DNA of 36,709 nt from Atopobiaceae bacterium (GTDB lineage: Bacteria; Actinomycetota; Coriobacteriia; Coriobacteriales; Atopobiaceae), in assembly GCA_017510785.1 (NCBI GenBank), contig JAFWMH010000035.1, positions 1 to 36,709 on the forward strand, given 5' to 3'. A program made the translations under genes and the position numbers. The notes under the pieces were generated by a model. That model did not search any database. It saw nothing but the letters and a program-made list of their open reading frames with translations, and was not told the DNA's origin. Of this stretch, positions 13,809-24,208 are shown in pieces. Every line of letters starts with the position of its first letter. Within the stretch, counting starts at the first letter, position 1.

Positions 13809-16547
13809 CTACCCTCGGCTCACGCGAACGTCATTACCGAAAACTTCGAACGCGTTCGCTAGGATTGCCGCCAAATCGGCAGGAAGATCGTCGGGTGCCT
13901 CGGGCAGCGATGAGGCCGCTTGGCTAGAGCCCGAAGCTGCCTGCCTTGAGGCCGGGACCGCCGGAGCGGAGGTCGGAGCCGACTGGCTCGAAACAGGACC
14001 CGAGGCAGAGTGACTCGCACCCGAAGCCGAGGTGCGGGTCCCAGCCGATTGCTCGGTCGAAGAGGCCGAAGCAGGCCCGGACGTCTTATGCGCCGAAGAG
14101 GTCGGAGCCGATTGGGACGTAGCGTACGTTTGCTGCACAGGCTGCGACGCACTTGGATACTCGTAACCAGGCTCGTCCGCGAAGCCGGCATCGCCCATTT
14201 CTTCGTACGGAACACGGTCATCGGCAAAGGACTGGGCGCCAGCCATAGCGTTTGGATCGTCCCATGGCATGGGATACGCCGCAGTAACCTGAGAACCACC
14301 TGCCGGCGTCGACCCATACTGTTGAGCTGGCGCAAACCCTGACGTCGAGCCATACTGCTGAGGCGCACCGGGTTGTTGCCAACCCGATTGTTGTTGTCCG
14401 TTCTGGCCCGGCCGTTGCCCGGGCTGCTGGAACGAGCCGTTCTGCTGGTTGGGCTGCTGCTGTCCGGGCTGCTGGAACGAGCCGTTCTGCTGGCCGGGCC
14501 GCTGCTGGCCGGGCCGCTGCTGAACCTGTGCCGGATACCCGCCTGCGTTTGTTTGCGACGGCGCTGCAGGCTGCGCAACCGGCTGCGCACCATATCCTTG
14601 CGGCGCAGAGCCCAGCCCCTCGCGGAATACCATCGTACGCGGGCCAAACTGCGACGCCGCAGCAGCTTCAACCGCAGCACGCACATCGGGCTTTTCTAGC
14701 ATCTTTAAAGCGAACCCCGAACCCTTGGGCAGGGAAACGGTCAACGTTGTACCGTCGTCAGAAACCGGAGTTGCGTTGCTTAGCAGAGAACCCCATCGCG
14801 GGATGCGCGCAACGAGCTCGCCAACCGCCTGGCGCCAGCGACGCTGAAGCTCGCCGGGATCCAAGACGGGAGCCGAGACAGGCGATTGGGTCGATGTTGC
14901 GGACGGCTGAGGCGCGGAGGAACGATTGTGCGCGGATTGCTGGACGGGTTGCTGCCGCCCAGTCGCTTGCGCTCCGTCGGGGCGCCGCGCGGCTGGCTGC
15001 CGCCCAGAAACTTGCGACCCCTCGGGCTGTTGCATGGCTGGTTGTGAACCGGACGTCTGCGCCGTGCCTTGTCCCGCACTTGCAGATTGTTCGCCAGTGG
15101 GTCGAGCGGCGGACGCAGCCGGTTGCGGACGTTGCGAGTCGGACGCGTTCGAAGGCCGGTTAGCTGTTTGGGATGCCACTGCGGCCTGCTGCTGCGACGC
15201 AGCATTGGCCTGCTGCGTGGGCAACTGCTGGGCGGGCGACCGCCGCACATCGGTTTCCCGGGCGCCTGCTTGTGGGGCGCCCGCGTGTGGGGCCGTCACG
15301 TGTGGGGCCGTCGCGTGTGAGGCACCCGATTGCTGGGTGTTCGCCCGCCAAGAACTTGTCTGCGAAGCCCTTGTTTGTGAGGCAGCCGCCTGTGGTACGC
15401 CCGCCGCCAAGCGACGCTCGACCTCCGCCAAGCGCTCGGCCAACGACTCGAGCGTAAGATCCTCCTCGGGCCGGGCCATCCGCGTAAACGCGATCTCCAA
15501 CACCAAACGCTGATTCGGTGCCGTCGCCATTTCGCGCACCACATCGCCCAGCAGCGTGAGCATCCGCGCCAAACGGTCGGGCGAGCCAAACGCCTGCGCC
15601 TCGGCTTGCAGACGCGCGGCATCCGTTCCGGCACCCAGCACCTCCGGCCGTGCTCCCACGACGGCCGCCACATACACATCGCGCACGTGCGCCGCCAAAT
15701 CGCGTGCAAACTGCAGCGGGTCCCTGCCGGACTCTATTATCTCCCCCACCTGCAAAAACAGCATGGGCACGTCGCGTGCTGCAAGTGCCTCAACCACATG
15801 CGTGAGTTCGTCTCCGGGCACCGCGCCAAGCAAATCCTGCGCCGCCTCCGTCGAAATTTTCCCGTCGCCGAACACCGAGAGCTGCTCCAACGTGCTAAGG
15901 GCGTCTCGCATGCCGCCGCGCGCGTGACGAACCACAAGGTCGAGCGCCGCATCGTCGTACGCAAAGCCTTCCTCGCCGCACACGTAGGCAAGCCTGCCGC
16001 GAATGTCGTCGTTGCCAATGGGACGGAAATCGAAGCGCTGAACGCGACTCAAAATCGTGGCTGGAATCTTTTGCGGGTCGGTTGTGCACAGCACGAACAC
16101 CACATGACCGGGCGGCTCCTCAAGCGTTTTGAGCAGCGCGTTGAACGCTGCCGTCGTTAGCATGTGAACTTCGTCGATAATATACACTTTGTAACGACCA
16201 CGCACCGGAGCATAGCCCACGCGATTGATAATCTCCTCGCGAACGTTGTCTACACCAGTGCGCGACGCCGCGTCGAGCTCGTACACGTCGGGATGCTCGC
16301 CATCGGCTATCATCCGGCACTGCTCGCAAGTCCCATCGGGCACGCTGCCTGGCCCTTGCTCGCACATGAGCGACTTGGCCAAAAGGCGCGCCATCGTGGT
16401 TTTGCCTGTGCCGCGCGGCCCGCAAAATAAATACGCGTGACTCGTGCGGCCCTCGACGACCGCGCGCTGCAGAGTACCAACGACGTGCTGCTGGCCGACG
16501 ACGTCGGCGAACGTCTGTGGACGATACTTGCGGTACAAAGACTCCAT
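13809..16547 (-). CDS. dnaX: DNA polymerase III subunit gamma/tau
   Basis: 912 aa from the ATG at 16547 (MESLYRKYRPQTFADVVGQQ), preceded by AGGGGAG; an upstream in-frame start at 16703 adds residues unlike the family. DnaX is the clamp-loader ATPase that holds the replicase together. Walker A GPRGTGKT is at 43-50, Cys62/74/77 belong to the zinc site, and the Walker B region is YIIDEVHML. The AAA+ and collar parts end near residue 390. A ~150-residue Gln/Ala/Ser/Thr-rich linker follows, then a structured block (LQRRWRQAVGELVARIPRWG ... GFALKMLEKPDVRAAVEAAA). A second low-complexity tract contains several copies of QQPGQQ/NGSFQQPG, and a short acidic tail ends it. I see no A-run slippery site for making a separate gamma form. 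Confidence 0.95.
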   Translation of the reverse strand: MESLYRKYRPQTFADVVGQQHVVGTLQRAVVEGRTSHAYLFCGPRGTGKTTMARLLAKSLMCEQGPGSVPDGTCEQCRMIADGEHPDVYELDAASRTGVDNVREEIINRVGYAPVRGRYKVYIIDEVHMLTTAAFNALLKTLEEPPGHVVFVLCTTDPQKIPATILSRVQRFDFRPIGNDDIRGRLAYVCGEEGFAYDDAALDLVVRHARGGMRDALSTLEQLSVFGDGKISTEAAQDLLGAVPGDELTHVVEALAARDVPMLFLQVGEIIESGRDPLQFARDLAAHVRDVYVAAVVGARPEVLGAGTDAARLQAEAQAFGSPDRLARMLTLLGDVVREMATAPNQRLVLEIAFTRMARPEEDLTLESLAERLAEVERRLAAGVPQAAASQTRASQTSSWRANTQQSGASHATAPHVTAPHAGAPQAGARETDVRRSPAQQLPTQQANAASQQQAAVASQTANRPSNASDSQRPQPAASAARPTGEQSASAGQGTAQTSGSQPAMQQPEGSQVSGRQPAARRPDGAQATGRQQPVQQSAHNRSSAPQPSATSTQSPVSAPVLDPGELQRRWRQAVGELVARIPRWGSLLSNATPVSDDGTTLTVSLPKGSGFALKMLEKPDVRAAVEAAAASQFGPRTMVFREGLGSAPQGYGAQPVAQPAAPSQTNAGGYPAQVQQRPGQQRPGQQNGSFQQPGQQQPNQQNGSFQQPGQRPGQNGQQQSGWQQPGAPQQYGSTSGFAPAQQYGSTPAGGSQVTAAYPMPWDDPNAMAGAQSFADDRVPYEEMGDAGFADEPGYEYPSASQPVQQTYATSQSAPTSSAHKTSGPASASSTEQSAGTRTSASGASHSASGPVSSQSAPTSAPAVPASRQAASGSSQAASSLPEAPDDLPADLAAILANAFEVFGNDVRVSRG

Positions 16548-16574
16548 GCGGCACTCCCCTCGGCGGCGGATGTT

Positions 16575-16580
16575 GCGGGG
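16575..16580 (-). promoter_or_regulatory. Candidate dnaX -10 box
   Basis: TATACT on the minus strand, 28 bases before the dnaX start; no clear -35. Confidence 0.35.
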
Positions 16581-16706
16581 TACCAGTATAGCGCAGCGCG
16601 GTTGTTGTGCGGCGCGAACAAAACCACTCCGGCGCGCACGTCCTGCCGAGATACCACCCTCGGCGAGGTTTGTAGGGCTACACGCGCCCCAGCCACGCCG
16701 CACCCA

Positions 16707-19277
16707 TCACCAATCGATGCGATACAGTCGCATCTCCTCGCCGTCGCTCAAGACGGGGGTAAAGCCTGGCGTGTCGTCGTCCACGCTGTTGATGCCAAAC
16801 CATCCAGGAACCTGATCCTCGGTGTACTGCCACAGCCACGTTCCCTCCGCAAAAGGCACGTGACGATCGAGCTGCAAAACATACTGAGCGCCCGTCTCTT
16901 GCACCGCTTCGTGCACCATCTCGTTGGTCGCAAACTCGTTCAGCCGCGTGCGAATGATGTCGGCACTGCGCGTACGCCCCGTAAGGCCGATGTCGCGGAA
17001 CAGCGTATTCATGCCGTTGCAGCCATACGCATACACGCTGCCATCGTTCGGTGCGTTTATCACCAGAGCGCCTTCGGGAATTTGCGACAGAGCCAAGTCT
17101 ACAAAAGCCATCTCCTCGGAAGGATACACTGGACGCCGAATGCGCGTGTCGATTTTGTACGACGCCACTGAGAGGGGGGTCCACACATGCCCATACGTGC
17201 CGGGTATTGGCACATATGGCATGTACACCATCGCCACAATAATGATGAGCGCAGCAATCCTCACTACGCCAAAATGCTTCGCAGACAAAAGCTTCGCAGA
17301 CAAAAACGACGCGAGGCGACTGACTGGCGACCTTTTGCGCGAGCTGGCTTCTATTGCAGCACGTCCGGCAGGCAGCAGCGCATCGAGGCCAAGCGTCACG
17401 ATCGGCATGAGATACAGAGCCAAGTTGCCCGCCATGCGCCGACGGTCGGAGTACCACAGACCTGCAATCCAGTGCTTCACAATCCACACGTCCGTGCGCA
17501 CGGCCATGTAACCCACGGCGAAAAACGCTACCGGCAGCAGCAGCCACCGCCACTCGCGATGTCGTGCAACGAATACGCAGCCCAATGCACTCGCGACGAC
17601 CATACCTGTTTGTACCAGGGGAATTTCGTATCGCATGCCAAATAGATCGAGCGCAATGGCCACCGCGGGCGAATGCTCGCGTTCCACGTAGCCAATAACT
17701 CCTTGCAACATGGGCAGGCTGTAGCAGGCCACCCAAAAACCTACCACCAGCACCGCGTATGGGACCAAAAGGGCCGGTGCCTGAGCCCGAGGATGCTGCT
17801 CGAGCCAACGAATAACACGCTTCTCGAACGAAGGCGACGTATCGAGCCATGCCGACTGCAAATGCGATTGCGACGGCGTCGCGTCGGATTGGTACGCACG
17901 CTCATCGGCAGGGGTCGCCGAATAGGGCCGGGACGCACGTACGTCGTCGGATGTCGCTGGGTCGGGCCGAAGCGCTTGCACGTCGGCGAGGGGCCTTGCG
18001 CCAAGCCACGCCGGCAACATCACATCCGGCCAGGCGAGCGCATGCAAACGGGCGAGCAACGCGGGCGCTTTTGTTTGCAACTCGTGTCCCACAAAGAACG
18101 CTGCAAACACGTACGCCGAGAACACCGTGGACGGATGCGCGAGCGCGAGCGCGCCAAAGGCAACCGGAAGAGCCCCAGCTACAACGGCAACGTCTTGCAG
18201 GGGGCGAGCACGCCACACAAGCAGAACGAACAGCGCGAGAGCCGACATTTGCAGCGCGATGCCCATTTGATTGGGGAACAGCGGACCGGTGAAAATATAG
18301 GTCCAGGGCCAATGCGCAAAACCCGTCGAGGCTATGACGCCAAGGATTATCGCACGGCGTCGGTCGCCCAAAAGCGCGCGAAGAAACGCGTACACGTTGA
18401 GCGGAAACATCACAATTGCAACGAGCGACACGACCGCGTTGACGCACGTCAAAAGGTTGACGCCCGACGTGATGCACGTCAACGCCACAACACAACTCCA
18501 CGCCGCGGGATAAAAGCTGCCGTCGCCTGGGATTGCACGCATGTTTGGCGGCGAGGCGAGATACGTGCTGGTGTGCAGGGACGACCACTTTCCGGAATCA
18601 ATGAACGCGCGGGTGAGGTTTATGTGCGTTTGATTGTCGAATCGCGGCATGAGGGCATCGGGGGCGGGCAGCACGCGCCAGAACACGAGCGCGCACACGG
18701 CCGTTGAGACAAAAACGAAAAGGAGGGGAATCGCCACATCGAAGGGCATAGATAGGATGGGGCGTTGCGGCAGTGGAGCGAATCTATAACCCGGGCGGGA
18801 TGTCTCTGAGTTGGAGCCGCCAACAGGACGGGACTCGACCGGCTCGAAGTTGCCGCCCGGGCGGAACCCAGCCGGCTCGGCGTCGTCGGCACGGGACTCG
18901 GCCGGCTCGGCATGTCGAGCCGACGCATCGTGGCGATGGTCAGGCCTCGCACGATGAGCAGGAGGGTCGGCGAGCTTCGCGCCAAAACGACTACTCAAAA
19001 GCAAGGGTTTGCCCGCGAAAAAGCCTCTAACTAAGTGCCCGGTCCCAAACGTAATCATGGCCAACACCATCGCAGGCAGAACCAGCGTTGCCGGACCACA
19101 CGGAATCCCGAAGTCGTAATACGCTATCGGCAATGCTGCATACACGAACACCGAAAAGAGTGGAGCGCAACACGCCGCAAGTGTACGGGAGAGGCCCAGT
19201 CCCCTAAAAAAGGGATACCCCGGCACATAAAGCAGCGCAAACGCCACCGCCATGGCGCCAAACAGTTCGGGCCACAC
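16707..19277 (-). CDS. Large polytopic membrane protein (DUF6541-like)
   Basis: 856 aa starting at a GTG (19277) six bases after AAGGAGGTGGT. About twelve membrane segments are visible, for example MAVAFALLYVPGYPFF, VAIPLLFVFVSTAVCALVFW, VNAVVSLVAIVMFPLNVYAF and VVRIAALIIIVAMVYMPYVP. They are followed by a ~190-residue C-terminal domain outside the membrane containing IPEGALVINAPNDGSVYAYG. This architecture resembles actinobacterial DUF6541 proteins, which look like GT-C type glycosyltransferases; family assignment is from memory and moderate. Two repeat-rich loops are inserted: one of ~60 residues after the third helix (HAEPAESRADDAEPAGFRPG) and one before helix nine (RPDPATSDDVRASRPYSATP). 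It is likely to act in cell-envelope glycan or lipid assembly, but no substrate can be read. A TATACT box lies at 19315-19310. Confidence 0.6.
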   Translation of the reverse strand: MWPELFGAMAVAFALLYVPGYPFFRGLGLSRTLAACCAPLFSVFVYAALPIAYYDFGIPCGPATLVLPAMVLAMITFGTGHLVRGFFAGKPLLLSSRFGAKLADPPAHRARPDHRHDASARHAEPAESRADDAEPAGFRPGGNFEPVESRPVGGSNSETSRPGYRFAPLPQRPILSMPFDVAIPLLFVFVSTAVCALVFWRVLPAPDALMPRFDNQTHINLTRAFIDSGKWSSLHTSTYLASPPNMRAIPGDGSFYPAAWSCVVALTCITSGVNLLTCVNAVVSLVAIVMFPLNVYAFLRALLGDRRRAIILGVIASTGFAHWPWTYIFTGPLFPNQMGIALQMSALALFVLLVWRARPLQDVAVVAGALPVAFGALALAHPSTVFSAYVFAAFFVGHELQTKAPALLARLHALAWPDVMLPAWLGARPLADVQALRPDPATSDDVRASRPYSATPADERAYQSDATPSQSHLQSAWLDTSPSFEKRVIRWLEQHPRAQAPALLVPYAVLVVGFWVACYSLPMLQGVIGYVEREHSPAVAIALDLFGMRYEIPLVQTGMVVASALGCVFVARHREWRWLLLPVAFFAVGYMAVRTDVWIVKHWIAGLWYSDRRRMAGNLALYLMPIVTLGLDALLPAGRAAIEASSRKRSPVSRLASFLSAKLLSAKHFGVVRIAALIIIVAMVYMPYVPIPGTYGHVWTPLSVASYKIDTRIRRPVYPSEEMAFVDLALSQIPEGALVINAPNDGSVYAYGCNGMNTLFRDIGLTGRTRSADIIRTRLNEFATNEMVHEAVQETGAQYVLQLDRHVPFAEGTWLWQYTEDQVPGWFGINSVDDDTPGFTPVLSDGEEMRLYRIDW

Positions 19278-19309
19278 CTAACACCACCTCCTTGTGCTCT
19301 GGAGGAACT

Positions 19310-19315
19310 AGTATA
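19310..19315 (-). promoter_or_regulatory. Candidate -10 box of the membrane protein gene
   Basis: TATACT on the minus strand, 33 bases upstream of the GTG start; -35 not evident. Confidence 0.35.
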
Positions 19316-19478
19316 ACCCACGCACCGTTGGATGCGCGCACAAGAGAAACTCAGCTTAGCGGAGCCGTGTTAGCGGAGCCGCGCAACGTACGAAGGGGCC
19401 AGTTTTCCAGCTCTATTCCCAAAATGGAACACTTTCCTGAACCCCACGGCATCGCCACGCACGTCTCGCTACCGCTTC

Positions 19479-19676
19479 ATAAAGAATAGTGGGCACGTAT
19501 TTTTAAACGCCTTGCAAAACGCCAGTTGATGGATACTATAACATACACTTCGCAACATTACGTGCCCACTGTATATTTTAGCCAGTGGGCACGTAATGTT
19601 GCGCGTTTTATGTCTTTGACTCCGTGAACTGGGCTTTTGTATGACCGTTCAAAACTTCGTGCCCACTATCTTTTAT
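19479..19676. repeat. Long palindrome family B, copy 2
   Basis: Begins ATAAAGAATAGTGGGCACGT and ends with the complement CGTGCCCACTATCTTTTAT. The centre is GTGCCCACTG-TATATTTTAGC-CAGTGGGCAC. Internal landmarks TTGCAAAACGCCAG and CTGGGCTTTTG match copy 1. It lies upstream of the 16707-19277 gene and beyond the 3' end of mfd. Confidence 0.9.
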
Positions 19677-19783
19677 ATACGGATACAAACAGCTGAAAGA
19701 AACACGACTTATGAGCCCGCAGCGACGTATGTAGAGCGCGGCGCAGCCGCATGATGGCCGCCAGGTCTAACCGCCGGGCGTTG

Positions 19784-19848
19784 GTTGCGCGCACAGCACG
19801 CCACGTAACCCGGATTCAGCCGGATAAACGGCACCACCAGCACACAGC
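19784..19848 (-). repeat. Hairpin family A, asymmetric unit
   Basis: On the minus strand it begins GCTGTGTGCTGGTGGTGCCG, contains the paired TTTATCCGG / CCGGGTTA core and ends GCTGTGCGCGC instead of AGCACAC. The unit at 24883-24964 has the same asymmetry (end GCTGCGTGTGCC). It is paired with the symmetric unit at 19855-19919. Confidence 0.65.
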
Positions 19849-19854
19849 TTCCAA

Positions 19855-19919
19855 CCTGTGTGCCAGCAGCCCCACTTAGCCCGGTTTTCGTCTGCTAAAC
19901 GGACCCCACAGCACACAGG
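19855..19919. repeat. Hairpin family A, symmetric unit
   Basis: CCTGTGTGC (19855-19863) and GCACACAGG (19911-19919) form a 9-bp outer stem. CTTAGC and GCTAA form the inner stem around CCGGTTTTCGTCT. The middle segments CAGCAGCCCCA and CGGACCCCACA are unpaired. Confidence 0.75.
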
Positions 19920-20021
19920 TCGCGTAGCGCATATCGGAAGGCAACGTGTACGACTGCGTTAATCCATTGAATGGCTCGCCCCGGCAATGCCGGCCCGCTA
20001 GGCGCCGCCGCCCGCCACCTG

Positions 20022-23000
20022 CTACGCGCTGTCACCAGCCGCGCCGCCAGCTTCGCCGCCCGCGCCATCGTCGTCGCCGCCAACAAGCGCTAGCACCCCA
20101 AGCGTTGCAGGCAGCAACGCGTCGGCATCGCGCCGCATGGGGTACTTGAGCTGCTTCGTCTTGGCATAGTAAAAGCCCCGCTCGGCACGCAACTTTTGCG
20201 CGACGGCTCGCGGAACCTCAATCCCTGTAAACACGAGCCGCCCGCCAGTTAGCGCAACGTTCGTAACCCCAAGCCGCTCGCAACGAATCCGCACGCGCGC
20301 ACGGTCGAACAGGTTGCGCGCGGCAAGCGGCATGGCGCCCCACCGGTCTTCGAGCTCCGCCTGGAGTTTGTCTACTTCCGCAAGCTCCGAGGCCGCCGCA
20401 AGACGCCGATACGCCATAACGCGTTTATCAACTTCCGGCAAATACTCGTCAGCAAGGTAAAAGTCGGCCGAAAGGTTAATCGTAACCTCACTCGGTTCGT
20501 CTCCCTCGGGCACCTCGCCGCGCGCCTCGGCCACAGCCTGACCAAGCATCTGCGTAAACAGGTCGAAACCCACGCTGCTCAAGTTTCCGTGCTGTTCGGC
20601 GCCCACGAGCGAACCGGCACCGCGAATCTCGAGGTCGCGCATGGCAATGCGCATGCCGCTCCCCAGCTCCTGAAACTCGCTTAGCGCGGTAAGGCGCTCG
20701 GTGGCCTCGGGCGTTAGCGGATCCTCGGGCGGGAACATAAAGTACGCAAACGCCTGCTCGCGTCCGCGGCCCACGCGCCCCTTGAGCTGGTAAAGCTGCG
20801 CCAAGCCAAGCCGCTGCGCGTCCTCAATTATCAGCGTGTTCGTACGGGGATTATCGATGCCGCTCTCGATGATAGTCGTCGCCACGAGCACATCCACCTC
20901 GTGCATTTGGAAGCGGAGCATGACGTCCTCCACCTGATTCGCGCTCATCTGACCATGCGCTATCGCGACGCGTGCCTCGGGCGCGGCCTCCTGCACGCGG
21001 TCGAGCGCATCCTGAATCGTATGGACACGGTTCGAAACATAATAAACTTGTCCGTTGCGCGCCAGCTCGCGGCGAATCGCGGCACTCACCACGTCGGGAT
21101 CGTACTCCCCCACGTGCACGCGCACCGGTTTGCGACCCGGCGGCGGCGTAAGGATGAGGCTCATGTCGCGCACACCACTCGTCGCCATTTGCAGGGTGCG
21201 CGGAATCGGCGTCGCGCTGAGGGTGAGCACGTCCACCTGTTCGCGCATGTTCTTGAGTTGTTCCTTATGCTGCACGCCGAAGCGCTGCTCCTCGTCCACG
21301 ATTACGAGGCCGAGCTCGTAGGGATTCACGTCAGCAGAGAGAAGCCTATGGGTGCCAATGAGCACGTGAACCTTGCCGGCAGCAAAGTCCACGAGCGCAC
21401 GCCGCTGCTGGGCGGGCGTAACGAAGCGGCTGAGCACTTCGACGCGCAGGTCGAAGGGAGCGAGGCGATCGAAGAACGTGTCGTAGTGCTGTTGCGCGAG
21501 GATGGTGGTAGGACACAGCACCATAACCTGACGGCCATCCATGCAGCACTTGAAGGCCGCGCGCAACGCCACCTCGGTTTTACCGAAGCCCACGTCGCCG
21601 CACAGCAAACGGTCCATGGGCTTGGGCGCCTCCATGTCGGCCTTGATGTCGGCAAGGGCGGAGATTTGGTCGGGCGTCATCTCGTAGGTGAAGCTCTCTT
21701 CCATCTCGCGCTGCGCGGGCACGTCGGGCGCAAAAGCATGGCCCTTCGCAGTGCTGCGGCGCGTGTAAAGATCCACGAGGTCGAAGGCGAGCTTCTTGGC
21801 GGAGCGGCGCGCCTTGCCGGTAACGCGGCTCCAGTCGGCGGTGTTGAGGCGCGTGAGGCGCGGACTGCTCCCGTCTGGGCCGACGTAGCGCGTAATGCGG
21901 TCGACCTGCTCGAGCGGTACATAAAGTTTGTCGGCATTCGCGTATTCGAGGAGGAAGTAGTCGCGCTCGCGGCCCCCGACCTCCTGGCGAACAATATTAG
22001 AGAAAAGCGCAATACCGTGCGCAGCGTGCACCACGTAGTCACCCGGCTTGAAGGGGAAGGTTACGTTCGTTACGTCCACACGGCGCGGTCGGCGGCGACG
22101 GGCCATGCGTGCGCTAAGGTCATTCACCGAGAATATCGCCAGATGCGCGCTCGGCACCACCACGCCCGACGGGATAGGCGCGTCCACGAAGGTGACAACC
22201 CCCGTCTCGAGCGGGGCGTCGTGCCGGGGAGTTGTGCCGGCCGAGAGCCGCTCAACAAAGGGGATGCTCTCGTCGGTGAAGTGCAACTCAAGATGCTCTC
22301 GCGCGGCGCGATCCGGAACGGCAAACACGATGGCGCAATTATCGCGAATAAGACCACGCATCCGGCCAAGCAGCTTGGAGTCGGCGCCCGCAATGCCAGG
22401 TTGCTTAACGACGAGCTGGGCGGTGCCAGAGCCTGCACGCGCAGAGCCACCGCCGGCGCGCGTGCTGCCAGCACTGGTTCGTCCCGCGCGACCGTTAACA
22501 CGCGCATCGCTCACGCTAGTCCATCCGCTGCTACCACCAGATCGCCCGGTACCCGCACCAGCGCGCGCGCCACCTACGCCACTACGTCCGGCACCCGCTC
22601 GTCCGGCACCCGCACCCGTCCGCACAACGCTCGCGGCCGCGTCCGTTCGCGCGGCATGCATCGCAGTCCGCGCACCAACACGAGCGATGGAAGCGAAGGT
22701 CACACGCTGTCGGGCACCAAAGTCGAGCTCCTTGGGCGACACGAACAGCCCCTCGGCTTTTATCCCCGCGGCACCTGCTGCATGCACGATTTCGTCGGTC
22801 GCATGTGCGCAGTCGTCGAAGAGAGCGCGCGGCTCGGCCAGCATGACGAGCGCGTTCGACGGGAGGTGTTCCAACGGCGTAACGGTTTTGTCACCGTAGA
22901 GCGCAGGCAAATAGCGATCGAGATGCGGCGCGTTAGCGCGTTGATCGATAAGTTCGAGATCGGCGGCCACCTGCTTGTTGGCTTCCGCCGCTCGATGCAG

Positions 23001-23726
23001 GGCGCGATCGGCACGGGAAACCGTTTCGTCCGTAAAGGCGAGCTCGCGGCATGGTACCAAACGAACCTCGTCCAACTCGCCGATGGTTTGCCCCGTCGAG
23101 GGAACCATGGAGCGGATGCGGTCGATTTCGTCGCCGAAGAACTCCATGCGGATTGGTGCCGTGGCCTGTGCCGGATAGACGTCAACCGTGTCGCCGTGAA
23201 CGTTAAAGGTCCCGGGGGTGTCTGCGGCGCCGGCGTCGGCGTATCCCATGCCTACGAGAATGCGCGGGACCTCGTCGAACTCGATTTCGTCCCCCACGCA
23301 GAAGGTCGCACTGGCGTAATAGCCCGTTCCCACGGGCGGCACGCAACGCAAGAGCGACCGCGCCGAAGCAACTACTAGGCAGTTCTCTCCCGTGGCAAGA
23401 CGCTCGAGCGCTGAGCAGCGAGCGCCAACCACACCATCGTCGGCAGGTTTCGAGGCCCAAGGCCAGTCGCGCCGCTCGGGGAAGCGTGCCACCACGTCGG
23501 TGCCAAGCCACGCCGCCAGCGCCTGCGCCGTACTGTTGGCCGCATCCTCGCCCGCAACCACGAGCAAGGTCGGACGCGGATCGTGAGCCCATAACGACGC
23601 CGCGAGCAGCGGACGCGCACTTTGGCCAACTGCCAGCGACGCGTCCTCGCCCTCGCGCAGGCTGCGCATGAAGTCGGTGAGCTCGGGCGCCATAAGAAGC
23701 TGGTTGGCAACGCTGTGAATGAGCAT
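20022..23726 (-). CDS. mfd: Transcription-repair coupling factor Mfd, with repeat insert
   Basis: 1234 aa from the ATG at 23726, five bases after AAAGGAA; 86 upstream codons encode a Pro/Gly repeat and are unlikely to be translated. Mfd pushes stalled RNA polymerase off damaged DNA and recruits UvrA. The order is normal: a UvrB-like N-terminal part, the RNA-polymerase-binding domain ([20 protein letters not shown] ... [13 protein letters not shown]), helicase motifs [47 protein letters not shown] and [13 protein letters not shown], and a C-terminal UvrA-binding domain. Between the N-terminal and polymerase-binding parts (DNA about 22400-22680) there is an Ala/Gly/Arg-rich insert of ~90 residues with units such as [15 protein letters not shown], absent from ordinary Mfd (~1150 aa). 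Confidence 0.96.
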   Translation of the reverse strand: MLIHSVANQLLMAPELTDFMRSLREGEDASLAVGQSARPLLAASLWAHDPRPTLLVVAGEDAANSTAQALAAWLGTDVVARFPERRDWPWASKPADDGVVGARCSALERLATGENCLVVASARSLLRCVPPVGTGYYASATFCVGDEIEFDEVPRILVGMGYADAGAADTPGTFNVHGDTVDVYPAQATAPIRMEFFGDEIDRIRSMVPSTGQTIGELDEVRLVPCRELAFTDETVSRADRALHRAAEANKQVAADLELIDQRANAPHLDRYLPALYGDKTVTPLEHLPSNALVMLAEPRALFDDCAHATDEIVHAAGAAGIKAEGLFVSPKELDFGARQRVTFASIARVGARTAMHAARTDAAASVVRTGAGAGRAGAGRSGVGGARAGAGTGRSGGSSGWTSVSDARVNGRAGRTSAGSTRAGGGSARAGSGTAQLVVKQPGIAGADSKLLGRMRGLIRDNCAIVFAVPDRAAREHLELHFTDESIPFVERLSAGTTPRHDAPLETGVVTFVDAPIPSGVVVPSAHLAIFSVNDLSARMARRRRPRRVDVTNVTFPFKPGDYVVHAAHGIALFSNIVRQEVGGRERDYFLLEYANADKLYVPLEQVDRITRYVGPDGSSPRLTRLNTADWSRVTGKARRSAKKLAFDLVDLYTRRSTAKGHAFAPDVPAQREMEESFTYEMTPDQISALADIKADMEAPKPMDRLLCGDVGFGKTEVALRAAFKCCMDGRQVMVLCPTTILAQQHYDTFFDRLAPFDLRVEVLSRFVTPAQQRRALVDFAAGKVHVLIGTHRLLSADVNPYELGLVIVDEEQRFGVQHKEQLKNMREQVDVLTLSATPIPRTLQMATSGVRDMSLILTPPPGRKPVRVHVGEYDPDVVSAAIRRELARNGQVYYVSNRVHTIQDALDRVQEAAPEARVAIAHGQMSANQVEDVMLRFQMHEVDVLVATTIIESGIDNPRTNTLIIEDAQRLGLAQLYQLKGRVGRGREQAFAYFMFPPEDPLTPEATERLTALSEFQELGSGMRIAMRDLEIRGAGSLVGAEQHGNLSSVGFDLFTQMLGQAVAEARGEVPEGDEPSEVTINLSADFYLADEYLPEVDKRVMAYRRLAAASELAEVDKLQAELEDRWGAMPLAARNLFDRARVRIRCERLGVTNVALTGGRLVFTGIEVPRAVAQKLRAERGFYYAKTKQLKYPMRRDADALLPATLGVLALVGGDDDGAGGEAGGAAGDSA

Positions 23727-23790
23727 ATGGGTTCCTTTACTATGAGTCTGTGCTCCGACGTTTGGGGAGCGCTTCTGCGCGGCGGGTGCG

Positions 23791-23885
23791 GACGGGCACG
23801 TCCCCGACGGGCGCGGCCCCAGCGGGCACGGCGTCCCCGACGGGCGCGGCCCCAGCGGGCACGGCGTCCCCAGCGGGCACGACGT
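23791..23885. repeat. 33-bp tandem repeat upstream of mfd
   Basis: Two exact 33-bp units (23802-23834 and 23835-23867, CCCCGACGGGCGCGGCCCCA...GCGT) are flanked by partial units on both sides. They lie 65-160 bases before the mfd start, in its leader. Very high GC. Confidence 0.85.
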
Positions 23886-24065
23886 TGAGGGCCCGTTCCT
23901 TCGCTTCGGCAAGCACAACGACGCTGGACCAAACGCGACTACGGCAGACGCGCACAATGTCCCAGCCATCGCCACGAACACCACCCACCCAAGGAGGAAA
24001 ACACCAGCCCGACGGATAACGAAACGGCAAGAGACGCCACACGAAAACGCTAGAGGTTATCGATG

Positions 24066-24105
24066 CAAACGTTGTATATTGTAGCGTATTAAATTGTAGC
24101 GCACG
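24066..24105. promoter_or_regulatory. Divergent promoter region of mfd and the zinc-ribbon gene
   Basis: The only AT-rich stretch between these divergent genes. ATTGTAGCG occurs twice as a direct repeat. On the minus strand this gives two TACAAT boxes 16 bp apart, good -10 candidates for mfd; on the plus strand TATTAAAT could serve the other gene. No strong -35 is seen. Confidence 0.35.
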
Positions 24106-24208
24106 AAACCGCTACGCGCACAACCGTTGCGCAAAACCTCCGCGCAGGACGGCGCGCAGGATGCCACGCACGAACTTATCGCACAATCGCCCACGAAGGG
24201 AGACTCGC

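Noticed and set aside
13809..16547. Programmed frameshift site in dnaX for a gamma form
   Set aside because: I looked for an A-run slippery heptamer before the linker and saw none.
20901..23378. 825-codon open frame on the plus strand
   Set aside because: Antisense shadow of mfd. Its His/Arg/Val-rich translation has no recognisable domain.
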